A stretch of DNA of 64,000 bases from positions 2,703,544 through 2,767,543 of the forward strand of contig OY756968.1 of the NCBI GenBank assembly GCA_963580455.1. Direction: 5' to 3'. This DNA is from Euonymus europaeus (Eukaryota > Streptophyta > Magnoliopsida > Celastrales > Celastraceae). How positions within the stretch are numbered: position 1 is the first letter of the stretch; each line of letters starts with the position of its first letter. The position numbers and the translations under genes were made by a program. Shown here piece after piece: positions 49,171 to 61,329 of the stretch. Below the pieces are notes generated by a model. The model searched no databases. It was not told where the DNA came from and was given only the letters and a program-made list of their open reading frames with translations.

Positions 49171-50792
49171 AAATTAGTGAAAAGTGAAGTCATTAATCTT
49201 CCCCTGAAGTTGATAAAAAGAAGATTTTACATAAAATTAGTTTGATCTTTAATTAAGGTATGATAATTAAGTGTTCATTATTGGGATTCTTTGAGAGACA
49301 AAACGTGACAAAAGTTATGGTTTTAGGTTTTGATTAGCATGATTGTTATTTATTAAACCATTATTTCATGGAGAGTAGTTCTAATTTTAATTCATTGGTG
49401 AAAAAAGAGAAACCTTGGACCTGTTAATTTAGTGCAATACCAGATATCATTAGAATTCTAGCTTTTTCAAAAAAAAAAAAAGTTTATTTGTAAATTGACT
49501 TTTGGGTTATTTTTATTTCCCTTCTTCATAAAACAGGTAACAAATTGAGCCCAAATATTCTTTAAGTCAAAGGATCTCCAAAAGAAGGAGCTCCTGCTAG
49601 ATTTTAAATTAGATAGAAACACAGGAGTATCACAAGATCATCTGGAATCTGATTAATTTATAAATGTTAATTCATAATTCATAGGTGATAGATTCTGAAG
49701 GTGATGAGTTCAACCTAACTAAACTTTTGTATGTGCGAGTGTTGCTGGCCGATATCAGATATCCAAATGACAAGTCCGTATTTAATTTCGTAGAGAGAGT
49801 CACTCACTATGTCTATACACGCAATTGTGCATGTTTATTGATTGATATACATAATGACTCATTCTTGACAAAGGAATCCAATGAAACCTCAAATCATACC
49901 AAAACTCTCATCACTTATTAGTGCTCTTCATCGATTGCGTACGTTCAGGCCTTTTGAGTTGATTGAGGCTTTCGGATTCTCTTCTCTTGATTTCTGTTGT
50001 AGTATAATACGGTGCACCAAAATCGATTTCATTATGTTTTTATATCATCAAATCGTACGTGGGCCTGTCTGTGGGTGTATTTCATATGATTGCTATCTCC
50101 ATCAACGGAGAGATTGATAGGGAGTGGGAGGAGAGACCCAGTAGGCCAGTAGTTTATGGAAAAGAAGGGTCCACGTACGTGTGATATTTTTATTCATAAT
50201 AATAGTGAATATATATATATATATATCTATGTGTGTGTCCCATTATTATAGTTTAATTTCCCTTCAATTTCCCAACTAGTATTAAATCAAAATCAGAAAG
50301 TCAGGTTAATTACTTTATTGAAGTTGATTGTTAAAACTTAAAACCATAAAGTTAGAAGCTTTTCTATCATAAAACACACACATACATATATATGTATATG
50401 TACATATCAAATTCAGCCAAACAAACACTTCAGCAACTAAAGAACAAGTAATGAATTAAGAGTAGAAAACAAGAAAAACTTTGATACGTCCATAAACTCG
50501 ATATCAACTAGTATCATTCTTTCCCTGTACGAATACATAATAAAAAGGTAAAATCTTTAAAAAATAATAAGGACAACCCATTCTTTCTCCTTGATTGTAG
50601 AGGAGGAACAAAAACATTGCATTACAGGCTTATCTGGACAAGAGATTTGTCAATCTTAGATCGCCCCAAAATTAACAACAAATGTACAGTACCCCCACCA
50701 ACTCCTATCTGCATAATTTTCATGGTGACGAAACTAATACCAAACAAAACCAAAAAAAAACGAGGCCGTCACCTTTTTAGTTGAACGAGTCT
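49171..50792. other. Gene-free region between the TONSOKU relic and the IDA-like gene
   Basis: An open frame at 49685-49921 (MIDSEGDEFNLTKLLYVRV) looks protein-like at its start but matches nothing I know and was not called. A TA microsatellite lies near 50210. The right end should hold the 3' UTR of the IDA-like gene. Confidence 0.4.
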
Positions 50793-51023
50793 TTATGGCG
50801 ATCTAAAACTTTGTAAGCCAATCTCATTGTGTTTTCTTGAAGGACCTGAGGTGGGTATTGGGAAATGCCTAGGCAAGAACTCCAAAAAGTGGCCTCTGTA
50901 TTCTGACTTAGGCTTTACGTCAAACACATTGGTGCCCCTTGAGCCACGGCAATGACCAACAATGAAAATGACAAGTAAAAGCAACAAAAGTAACACACTT
51001 GGAGGTCTTCTACACAAACCCAT
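50793..51023 (-). CDS. IDL6: IDA-like secreted peptide precursor (IDL6/7 type)
   Basis: A single-exon gene of 76 codons. Residues about 8-27 form a strong signal peptide (VLLLLLLLVIFIVGHCRG). The C-terminus carries the IDA family's EPIP motif, here FPIPTSGPSRKHN, preceded by FLEFLPRH. The variable middle is short. IDA-type peptides are cut to a Pro-rich, often hydroxylated ligand that binds HAESA/HAESA-like receptor kinases with SERK co-receptors and triggers cell separation. The SGPSRKHN core with a following EIGLQ tail resembles IDL6 and IDL7, which are stress-induced, more than IDA (SAPSKRHN). Proteolytic maturation and receptor binding are inferred. The subgroup is likely. Confidence 0.85.
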   Translation of the reverse strand: MGLCRRPPSVLLLLLLLVIFIVGHCRGSRGTNVFDVKPKSEYRGHFLEFLPRHFPIPTSGPSRKHNEIGLQSFRSP

Positions 51024-53436
51024 TAAGCAGATGGAGAGAGCTCGAGTCTTGGAGTAATGGGTTGGCTTGTTTTCGAATGATTGAATGAGTTGAGAGAAGG
51101 AAACATGCGAGGGCAGAGAATGAAGGAAGCAAAACAGAGGTGTGTGTCAATTAGATTGACCCAAAGCTGGGTTGTGTTCGCATGAGAGAGAGAGAGAGAG
51201 AGAGAATGACAGTCAAAGAGAAATCAGATGCTTCTACTAGTAATGTTTGAGAGCAGAAAGTGTGAAAAAGCTTTGGTGAGTAAAAAAGCTATCTTTTGAA
51301 TTGGTCTTATGGATTTGAGATATACAGAAAGAGATGGGTCCAGAGAAAGAGAGAGAAGTCACTCAAGTGGCCTCGCTCACAGACGCAAAAGGAGGAAGAG
51401 ATAGAGAGAGAGAACTTTATGTTTGAAGAGAGAATGTGGAAATTAAATCATTCCATAGTTTTTTGGTTTATTTATATTCTGTCCGTGCTCTGTTTTTTCA
51501 AAACAAAACTGAATTAAAAATTAATCAAACCCAACTGAAAACTATTTTACCAAAAACCACAACTAAGGAAGATGGGTAAATTAGAATCAAAGGAAAATGG
51601 AAGGAAAATTCACGCCATCTACTCTCTCTCTCTCTCTCTCTGGTTTGGGTTGGAAAACCTTGCTTTTTATGGCTAATCAGGTGCAACTCCAATGAAAGGA
51701 CAACTGTTGTTTTAATCCCCACTAGATTCAATCCATATATATACATAGAAGGAAATGCTTTGTGTGTAATGTAACTGTCCCTTACTCACTGACTCCCTCC
51801 ACTGACATGTACTAGTACTAGCAGTAGACTTTGAATCTCTCTCTGGTTTGATCTGTCTCTACTTTTTTTTATCTTCTACCCATTCCCCTAATTTAAGGGA
51901 CGTGACAGTGAATCCCGCACGAACAGTAAAGTAAAAAAACAAATCTGGTTCTCTTTTGTCTTGATGTATCAGCCAGCGTACGGTACAACATGGCTTCAGT
52001 GGCCCTTTAATATGACTCTACTTTCTTTTTTTATCTACTGTTTCAAGCTTTTGAGGGCTACAGTTTCTATGTTTTCTCATCCCATGAACAATAATAGAGA
52101 GATGGGTTTTGATTATAAGGAATAGAAAAGAGAGAGCCTCTGTCAGTTTCATGATTTCATGGTTATGTCCATCGTAGAATGACCACTGGATCTCTCTGTC
52201 TCTCTCTCTCTATATATATATATTTACGTGTGAGAGAGATGGATTGGATGTGAGAGTACATGAAAAAGGTGCTTATTTTAGGTAATTGAATGGCACAACG
52301 TGTGAAATCCATGATGAAAATTATGAATGAGTTTTTAGTTATACCATACAGCTCTTAATTGATGATTTATTTTTCACTCGACGAGTTTTTTTTTTCTTTA
52401 TGAAAAATAAAAACACATGCAGCTCTATATATAATATATATATATAGACACTCAATCTCTAAATTAATGCAGTATCACAATCATATGTATGTAGTTGTGG
52501 AAATCAAAGCTTTAAGCTTGTTCATTAAATGACCTTTGTCCCTCATGGTGTTGGCATTTGGCAATGGCAGTTCCCTCGGTTTCTCACATACTTCATTTCT
52601 TTTATTGTAACTTGGACTTTGAATTCCCTTTTAGACTTTTGCATACTTACACTTTCTTCTTCCTATGTACATTCATTTTCTCTCCTTTTTTTTTTCCTTT
52701 TAAACAAAAAAAAATTGTGAGTAGGTCCGACATCGAGTTTAGATACATATTGGATGTCCAAATAACTTATCCGGAAAAAAATTTAAGTTCTAACTCTAAA
52801 ATATTAATACTCTAGAAATTATGAAGGTGTTCGTAGGGAATGGATGATCTAAACAGTGAAAAACTTAGCAAAGGCAAAGTTAAATTGTTCTCTCAATACT
52901 ATAAAAAATTCATTTAAAAGAATCTTATTTTACCTAGTAAATAAATAAAATGTGTGAATGAAAGAAGATTGATGAATTGATGTGTATATATTCTTGGCAT
53001 TGGGTAAAAACCATCCAATCAATGGGCCCAACTTAGGTTATATATATTGGACTAATAGTAAATCTAATCCAAAGAGGAGATCAAGTGATCAACATATTCC
53101 TCTAATTTTCAATGGAACACATTTATTATGTCCATTTAATTTAATGTAAGTCATAGGAGACGGTATAGTACCTTGACTTACTAGATTGAGTTATTAATGC
53201 ACCAACAAATTTTACAAAACTATTGTGCCCCACTTGTGAAAGATTGGACTTTGAAACATGTTGTGTCACAAGTTGTGTCACAAGTTGTGGTGTGTATAAG
53301 TATATGAATTTACTAACTCATTAGAGTTTATATAAACATTTATATTTTTAAGCTCTTGTATCTAACCGAATGACTAAAATTAATGTTGATATAAGATTTA
53401 GAGGTTAGCGTTAAGAGTTTAGGGAACCACGGAAAA
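51024..53436. other. Gene-free region with GA/TC and TA microsatellites
   Basis: It includes the promoter of the IDA-like gene, with a GA run at about 51183-51206. TC runs lie at about 51620-51640 and TC/TA runs at about 52195-52222. Open frames in it are Lys/Arg-rich products of GA repeats and were not called. Confidence 0.5.
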
Positions 53437-53600
53437 GTGACTCAGTCGGTAAATTCTTCAAATTTGGCACTTCAATGTGTGCGCCAAATATTCAAACTCC
53501 AACGTGAGTAATTTCTTTATGGTCATATATGTGTGGGTTTCGCACTTTCGCCCTAGCTATGTGTGCCGGCTTGCTCATGGGTTGTGGTTAAGCTAGCGAG
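53437..53600 (+). repeat. tRNA-derived SINE-like element
   Basis: GTGACTCAGTCGGTAAAT (53437-53454) is a good A-box match and ATTCAAACTCC (about 53490-53500) a weaker B box. The downstream body (about 53535-53660) is GC-richer than the surroundings. Confidence 0.5.
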
Positions 53601-54477
53601 TCTTCGCGCATGGGCTCAGTGTCTTCGATCTATACTAACTTGGCGGCTCGTTGTATGCTCGAGATGGCTGTTTGGGGGTTAAGGTTTAAAATATATTAGG
53701 AATTTTAGAGTTTAGGTACTAATGTTTGATGTGCACGATTTGAAATTTATGATTTTAGTATTTAGAGTTTCAATTTTATGTTTAGGGTTTAGAATTTTCT
53801 AATCAACTCTAATCTAAAATATTTTAAGATTTAGGGACTTAAAATAAGTACCTCATTAGATGAGAATGACTAATGTAAATAAATAAATAAATAAATTTTC
53901 AATATTTTTTTTACATTGCTATTCATTATTGTTTTAAAATTAATTGGAAAAAAAAAGAGTTTTCTTAGGATAGTGGATATAAATATCATTGGAAGGACAT
54001 ACCTTTTAAGACAATAATAAAAGAAAGAAACTTTAAAAAAGGTAGCAGAAAATATTATTATGTTTGTGATATTTTATTAATACAACCCCATATATAATCG
54101 AAAACAGACAAGTAGGACCTGATTCTGCTCTAGTCGATTATTAAACTCAGTAATGTTGTAAAATGTATCTGAAAAATAAATTATTCAAAACCCATATAAT
54201 GTGATAATACGTGTCATTTCACCGGAGGCCGGACTCTCGATAAAATTATGTACAATCTCCAATGTACCGCCCCCAAACATTGGAATTTCTGGATCCGCCA
54301 CTAAATACAACTTATTTAATGGAAACCCACATCTATTCAATAAGAATGTATACTTATATATGGTGCAACATTATACGAGATTTTCCTTGTAAAATTATAT
54401 TTGTTTAAAAATTTAAAATTTATTATCTGAGGATTGGTCGGTAGAACTGCAGAAGTAGATAGAATTACGAATTCTAA

Positions 54478-54573
54478 GTAGTTTAGTTGATGATATAGAT
54501 TATATGTAGTCTTAAATTTCGAGGTCGAATTTCATCCCTTCTACTCATCGAAAAAGGAAAAAGAAAAAAAAGT
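54478..54573 (+). repeat. tRNA-derived SINE-like element with A-rich tail
   Basis: TAGTTTAGTTGATGATA (54479-54495) resembles an A box and GAGGTCGAATTTC (about 54521-54533) a B box at tRNA-like spacing. An A-rich tail lies at 54549-54573. No matching target duplication was seen. Confidence 0.55.
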
Positions 54574-57500
54574 AAACAGAGTTCGTGCAAATATAGGATG
54601 CTCTCAAGCCCATATATATGGAGTTGAGTTTAATTCGACGATCAGGCCCAGTTACCCACCTCAGGTCCCTAAGTGTTGTTGGTCAACGCAGTCATAATTA
54701 TTTTATGTAACATTTATATAGCATGACATCCACGACAACTGTGATTCTTATCCCATATGTATTTGAATTACTCAACTTTTTTTTTTGGGTATTCACAATC
54801 GAGAATCATATCAACTTGTCTTTTTGACATTCGATATATACCATATCAAAACACAAGCCTTTATGCCCGCGTGTATATAAAATTTTTACTCGACGACAGA
54901 GTAAATTGTGTCGAAGCACAATTTGTTGCCACAACCGTATGAACCGAAGTTCTTCCCAATGAATCTATGCGGTTTGGTCCAAGAATAATTCACCATTAAA
55001 TTGTCACACAAGTGGCTAACAATTCCGAATATATTAAATCAATTTCATATTGGTTGTACCAGAATTTTAATCATACACATATCCGAATTGAATTGAAAAA
55101 TTATGAATTCTAGATTGGAAAAAATATGTTTTTGTATTCAAATCCGAATAGGTCATACACCCTATCCATATTCGATAGATATCCATTCAAACACAAAATA
55201 AAATATCACATATATGATGATATTTTGATAGTGTCTTGCAAGCTACACACATCAATGATCAATTCATGGTATATAATTCACAAATGTTTCAACACAAATG
55301 AGGGCCGTGAAAGCAAAGCATCTTTCTTTCCATTCAAAGTTCAAAGTTCAAACCCTTTTAGCTAATGAGTTTGAAATTGGTACGAGAGAGATGAACAGCT
55401 AGTTGGGTCCAACACGATAAGCACATTAATTTCAAGTCAAACTCTCTCGATCGAAATCTTCTTAAAATTCAACAACAATGACTGAGTAATAAACCAAGTC
55501 AAAAATATCTGTATTCATCACTAAAATCATATTCAAATGGGTTTTGATAACGACCCCACAAGTTAATGATATTTGTATTCATCACTCATATTCAAATCTC
55601 TCTGTTAATTAAGCTTATTTGGTCAACCCATTTAATTCGTTGAATATTACCCACTATGGGTAAATTAGTTCTCTTTGTGAGGCAGAACACTGGAGAGTAG
55701 AGAAGAAGAGATAATGTGATGTTAATTTTTTTTAATAAGGCCTTAATTTTTTATTAAATTCTTTCAGATTAAATGATATGACGAACACGAAGGAGTGGAC
55801 AGAAGAGGGGAGGAACTAAAAGGAAAATGGTCCCCTAACAATTCGATTAAGCGAAAAATGTATTAAATGTGCCTGGATTTTGTTGATGATTCTTTTATTA
55901 TCAGGAAGCTCGTTGTAAGATAGCTCCCAATGAATTTTTTTGTTTTAATTTTGAAAATTTATATTTGTATTTTGACCGATTTTACGAATCTAACACATTA
56001 TTTTGTTCGAAATAAAATTAGATTTATTTTCAAAAACTTGTACAATGTATTTTGATTTATATTTTAATGATCCGCAATTGTCATGCACTTTTAATTATTA
56101 TTTTTTTCGAGGTCCATATATAATTGTTGTACTAGGGGATCTGCTATAATCTACAATAGAGCCCGAGCTCTCCAAATATTACATGCTTATGGTTTTTCTA
56201 CCGCCATTATAGTTGTTAATTTTTTATAATCTCTTTTTAAAAAATGGGAAATGCAACTTTGTTTTAAAATATACAACCGCCCTATTTGACTTTTTATTAT
56301 ATCTATATATCTATATGTGTGTGTATTTTAATTTATCATTTTTTTTATGTTCTATAAGCTCGTCCTTGTCATCTAGTAAGTGATTAGATTATAAAAATCC
56401 TTACAAAAGAAAATTTCCTTACAAAAAATTATATTTTACACACACACATACACATACATACAAACATACATATATATATATACCATTTATCTCAATAATG
56501 ACCAAACATTTTTGAACTGAATTATTTTATAGGATGGTCAGCAAAAGCATCTTATATTTAGCTCAAGTTTCCCAGTCAGGCAGGGTGGTTAGCCCTATTC
56601 TAGAAGTTGTTGAAACAAATTTGGTCTCACATGCTTACATATATATATATAGAGAGAGAGTGATCACCAAATTGGAATTTGGTTGCCAACGAGTGTAGTC
56701 AATTGTTGTGTAATAAAAGCTGGAAAGTTGAAGAAATCAGTAATTTTGGTCAAATTAAGTTTATTATCTGGAGTCGTTGTCTTTGACAAAAGACTCGGGT
56801 CTGTGTCATGCAAGAATCCACGTACTCTTAAGTATTTACGTATCTTAGTATACACGTATAGATATGCGATTCTCCGGTGCGGGATCCCACACATATATTT
56901 TATACGAAATATCGCACTTGTTATGGATGCGGGCCCAAATTACCCGCACCCCATCCAAAGGTTAATTATTGCTGCCTATAAATATATATTTACCATTATG
57001 CATGGCTCATCATCAATTTTACATTCTCACTACATCGATCCTCTTTTACTTTCATCATTGATATACATGTCAAATAGTAATATTGGATACTGTGTATTTA
57101 TACCTAGCCACCTTACCATTATACGTACCGATGATATATAGCACTCTGATAAATATTCGATATATAAATGCTGATTTGGGTGCTCTGTAATTTTCTAAAG
57201 TCTACGATTCATATTTAAAGGTGGATAAAAAGTCCGAAAAATATTTTAAAATGTAAAAATAAAAGTACGATGTGATCATGTGACATGCCTCCTGAACAAA
57301 TCCATACAATGGTGGCACTTATCGAAGGTAGGGTTTGGAGCAATTCATCGATTCTTTGTGATCTAAAGACCAAAAAAAAGGGAATTTGTTTAAAAGTGAA
57401 GGGTTAGAAGTATATGGTAGAGAATATGTTGTTGGAAAAATGGTGGTCAACCGCTATTTGAGTATTAGTTGAATGTAATTTAGTGGGTTTTAATCTTCAA

Positions 57501-57615
57501 TATGAAGACTACATATTTGAGTTAAAGGTTGTTCAAAACCATTTTTTGGTTGAATTGAAATTGACTCCAAAGTGGTCATGTTAAGCATGATATATTGAGT
57601 GTAAAATAATAGAAA
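54574..57615. other. Gene-free AT-rich region
   Basis: No gene or bounded element was recognised in about 3 kb. Short TA/CA microsatellites lie at about 56440-56482 and 56640-56660. An open frame at 56683-57141 has no protein character. Confidence 0.45.
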
Positions 57616-58308
57616 TGTGGGAATCCCACATTTCATAATTATATTGTGTGACTTGGGTTTATAAACTCAAGTGTTGGATGTAGGACTTGGCCTCTATAGC
57701 ACCCAAGCTTTTGTGAGGGAGAGAGGCTCTACATAAAGGGTTTTGGCTCACTAAAACACACGTACACGCATGGGCTTGGGCTTATGTAGCCCATCTGGAT
57801 TTAATATTTTGTACTAGCCCACTACCCAGGTTCGTTGAATGTGAACATGAGGCTTATTCGAAATTCGAAATTCGAAATTCAAAATTTTCGTTACGGAATT
57901 AATTCAAATATTTCCGTTACAATATTAATTCGGTTTAATACTGGATTTAATACGTTTTCCTTGGGTTCTACTATAAATAGTAGCTCAAATGGTATGGAAA
58001 GATTACAGCATATCTCCAAAGCTTAACTCTAGAGCCGAAACTCTATTCCTTCTTCCAGTAGAAATTCCTTCTTCTTGAGAGTGCATTCTATCATTGGTTC
58101 GAACGAGCCTACCGGCATACTTGTGTCACCTACCGGTAAAAGGGAGTGTTGTATCTTGGGAGATGTTTGCCTACTTCAGCATTGACACTTGTGGCTAGGA
58201 CATTTTCACCTTAAGGAGATTTGCGGTTCGCATACCTCACTTCAATATCGTGTTAGCATTTCGATCCGGTCTTTGGTAACTTCGATTGTTCTCACTTTCA
58301 ATTCTACA
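57616..58308 (+). repeat. Probable solo or relict LTR
   Basis: The stretch opens TGTGGGAATCCCACA and closes TTCAATTCTACA, so it has TG/CA ends. It holds a TATA box (CTATAAATAG, 57971-57980) and a GC-richer transcribed-like part after it. No primer-binding site, internal domain or matching target duplication (AGAAA versus TATAT) was found. It could therefore be an old solo LTR or a fragment, and the borders are approximate. Confidence 0.4.
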
Positions 58309-60084
58309 TATATGATATATTGTTCATAGTATTATAATTGATTATTAATAAAATAAATTATTTTTATTTTCCATATTTTATATGTATTGATTGTTTAATC
58401 TCCCACGTATGTGAGGCAGGGAGAGGCGGGGGATATTCATATCATGAGTGAGTGCTGTATAATAATGAGATTTATTTAGAGGGGAATGAGTGCTGTATTT
58501 GATGCTTTCGGTGCTTTTCATATTGCAATCATATGGAGATATTGTGATCCTTCTGGACTTATCAACCTTGCTAGTGCGCACACGGACATCAAAATTTTGC
58601 ACCAAACATAATCAATCATACTTCAGTATATATATATATATATATATCAATGTCAATTATTGAAGTAACAAAAAAATGCCTCTTACAATTGATTTGCATT
58701 GTCTATTTTGAGTATTGTTCAAAGCCTCTTTAATCAATCACTCTCAACTAACGTAACAACTTGGGTGTTAATTGTCGATTTTTTTGACATATTTTGGTTA
58801 AACTATTTAGTCAATTTTACTTTCAATTTTTGGTCGATTTTAATCGATTTCATTTTTATATATTTTTGTTTGCAACCCCAATAACAACAACGCTGTTATG
58901 GAAAATAATTTATAATCCCCCCGTTTGGAATTTATGCACCACTTTGTTTTCCCAAATTAAATAAAGGCATGTAATAATTAAAATAGAAGAGTAGAGCATA
59001 AATAATTTTGATGACATAAAATGAGGGATTAATCTGGATGACATATCAGGTGTTCGGACGAACTATCTGCACAATAAGCAAATGCGAGCTAGAAGGTCCA
59101 CTAGAGGTTGTCCTTTGAAATAGGAGTAGGCGCTTCGAAGTTAAAATCAGTTTACACTCAAAAACAAGGAGGCTTAATTGCCTTGAGTTCTCTCTGTAAA
59201 CTTATGTGTGAAAATTGTGCTCATAAAATCTCATACATGACTTTGAGAGTTATGCCTTATACAGGAGATAAGAAGTCCAAGCTTGAGCTTGAGTAGGATT
59301 AAGAGTCTCTCTTCCTCTCATCTGCATCGTTCATCTTTGAATAAATTCATGAAAAGTTTGGATTCTGTATGAACTTCTCTACTAATGAGAATATGACCCT
59401 CTTCAAGATTAATCTTTTATTTAGTTGTGTATTTGTTTGTAGGATTATTTTGATACCATCAAATTTAAAATAAAATAAATGACGAATAAGACTGGTTAAT
59501 CACTTTACCTTCTTTCTCTCTCTAGTTCTACCCAACTCCAACCAATAGAAGAGATGACGCAATCAATCCCGACCAACTGAACCCTCTATGGGGCCCTACA
59601 CCATTCACCACCACCATCCCTATTACTCTATTGTGGGTCCCGCACCCCACGTCCTCTCCTCATTGTGGCTCATATTAGACCATCAAACGTACACTCCTTC
59701 TCACATCGCAGCCGTCGACGCTTTCCACTCTCAAGCTAGGTTCGTAACAATATTGACGGATACGATATACTAACGTAGAGTTAAGTCAAGTATGAGAGGC
59801 ACACGAACAATACTCTCCAGTGAAGGAACAGCTTTCATCTTTGACTATTGACCACGCGATGTATGTGGATTCACATGGATCAAAAGTCCACGATTTCTTA
59901 TAGCGAAAAAAATTAAATGAAAATTAAAAACGACGTGAGCGAAGCGAACGTTTGACTCTTTCTCTGTCTTCTTTAAACCCACCTCTCCTCCACTCACCCT
60001 CTCTCTTACGCTAATTTTCTTTTCACTTTCTTTGCGCGATTCTCTCACTTTCTCACCATCCAAACAGAGAAGAGACCAGACAAG
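58309..60084. other. Upstream region of the U-box gene
   Basis: A TA microsatellite lies at about 58628-58647. The last few hundred bases should hold the promoter and 5' UTR of the U-box gene, which has TC-rich stretches near 59960-60060. No other gene was seen. Confidence 0.5.
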
Positions 60085-61329
60085 ATGGTAAGGAACGACT
60101 TGTGCGTTACGGTTCCGACCTTGTTCAGGTGTCCAATCTCACTAGAAGTGATGAAATCTCCCGTGAGCTTGTCCACAGGTGTCTCCTATGACCGTGCCAG
60201 TATTCAGCGGTGGCTTGACGGCGGCAACAACACTTGTCCGGCCACCATGCAGATCCTTGACAGTAAAGAGTTTGTTCCTAATCGTACCTTGCAGCGACTC
60301 ATTAAGATTTGGTCTGACTCGGTCAGTGACAGAGTCTACTCGCTAGAGTCGGTTCCAGTTCCATCTTCGGAACAAATTAGAGACATAATAAGAGCCATGG
60401 AAACAGACAGAGGAAATCAAATCAGTGAATATTTATCGAGAATTGTTCGTTTTGCTGGGGAATCGGACGGGAACCGGAGTTTTCTAGCTACAACAGCAGG
60501 ATTCGTAGCCATGGTTGTTGATCTTTTAAGCAACAATGCCGATGATGCGTCGATTAAATATGTTAATACTCTCGAGCAAACTGCCAGGATTTTAGAATTG
60601 ATAATCGACAAATTTGGTGACAAAAAAGAATTAATGCGACTGGTGTTAAAGAGCGATCGCGATCGATTGTCTTCACTGCTCCTCGTATTGCAACGAGGAA
60701 GCACGGATTCACGAATCGTATCGCTAAAGATTTTAGAATCTGTGGCCGTCGACGTAGAATCGAAGATGCTGATCGCTGAACGAGACGGAATTGTGACGAT
60801 CCTGTTGAGACTAATCAATACAGAGACGGATCCAGGTTTGATCGAGGCGAGCTTATCGTGCCAAATAGCAATTTCAACGCCGAGACGCGTCAGGTTAAGA
60901 TTACTGAAACTCGGATTGATAGCAGAACTGAAAAAACTGTTAGCGGCACCGAATTCCAGTGTCTCGATAACCGAGAAATCGTTGAAACTGCTGGAGATGA
61001 TGTCGGCGCTTAAAGAAGGGCGGGTGGAGATATCAGGGGACGCTTCCCTGATAAAATTGATCGTACACAAGTCGTTGAAGGTTTCGAGAGTTGCGACGGA
61101 GCACGCGGTGACGATATTATGGAGCGTGTGCTATCTTTTCGATGAGAAGGCGGCGCGTGAGGCTGTGGCGAAGAGTAACGGAATGACGAAGGTGTTGCTT
61201 CTGATGCAGAGCGATTGCTCCCATGCAGTGAGGCAAATGTCGGCCGATTTGTTGAAGCTATTTCGTGTGAATTCAAAGTCCTTCCTATCGAGTTACGACA
61301 CTAAAACTACTCATATCATGCCGTTTTGA
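60085..61329 (+). CDS. PUB27: U-box E3 ubiquitin ligase, PUB27-like
   Basis: An intronless frame of 414 codons. The U-box is near the N-terminus (about 11-84: LFRCPISLEVMKSPVSLSTG, YDRASIQRWLDGGNNTCPAT, FVPNRTLQRLIKIW). It is followed by ARM-type helical repeats to about 395 (for example LEQTARILELIIDKFG, SLKILESVAVDVESK, RVATEHAVTILWSVCYLF, VRQMSADLLKLFRVN). U-box proteins recruit E2 enzymes without zinc, and the ARM repeats choose the substrate. The short N-terminus before the U-box and lack of a UND domain place it with the PUB20-28 class. The MVRNDLCVTVPTLFRCPISL start is most like PUB27. Members of this class act in immunity and stress responses. The true target is unknown. Confidence 0.93.
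   Translation: MVRNDLCVTVPTLFRCPISLEVMKSPVSLSTGVSYDRASIQRWLDGGNNTCPATMQILDSKEFVPNRTLQRLIKIWSDSVSDRVYSLESVPVPSSEQIRDIIRAMETDRGNQISEYLSRIVRFAGESDGNRSFLATTAGFVAMVVDLLSNNADDASIKYVNTLEQTARILELIIDKFGDKKELMRLVLKSDRDRLSSLLLVLQRGSTDSRIVSLKILESVAVDVESKMLIAERDGIVTILLRLINTETDPGLIEASLSCQIAISTPRRVRLRLLKLGLIAELKKLLAAPNSSVSITEKSLKLLEMMSALKEGRVEISGDASLIKLIVHKSLKVSRVATEHAVTILWSVCYLFDEKAAREAVAKSNGMTKVLLLMQSDCSHAVRQMSADLLKLFRVNSKSFLSSYDTKTTHIMPF

Noticed and set aside
51296..51517. Lys/Arg/Glu-rich frame near 51.4 kb
   Set aside because: Its composition comes from GA-rich repeats and it lies in the upstream region of the IDA-like gene.
60417..61070. Minus-strand open frame of 217 codons
   Set aside because: It is antisense to the intact U-box gene and has no domain similarity.
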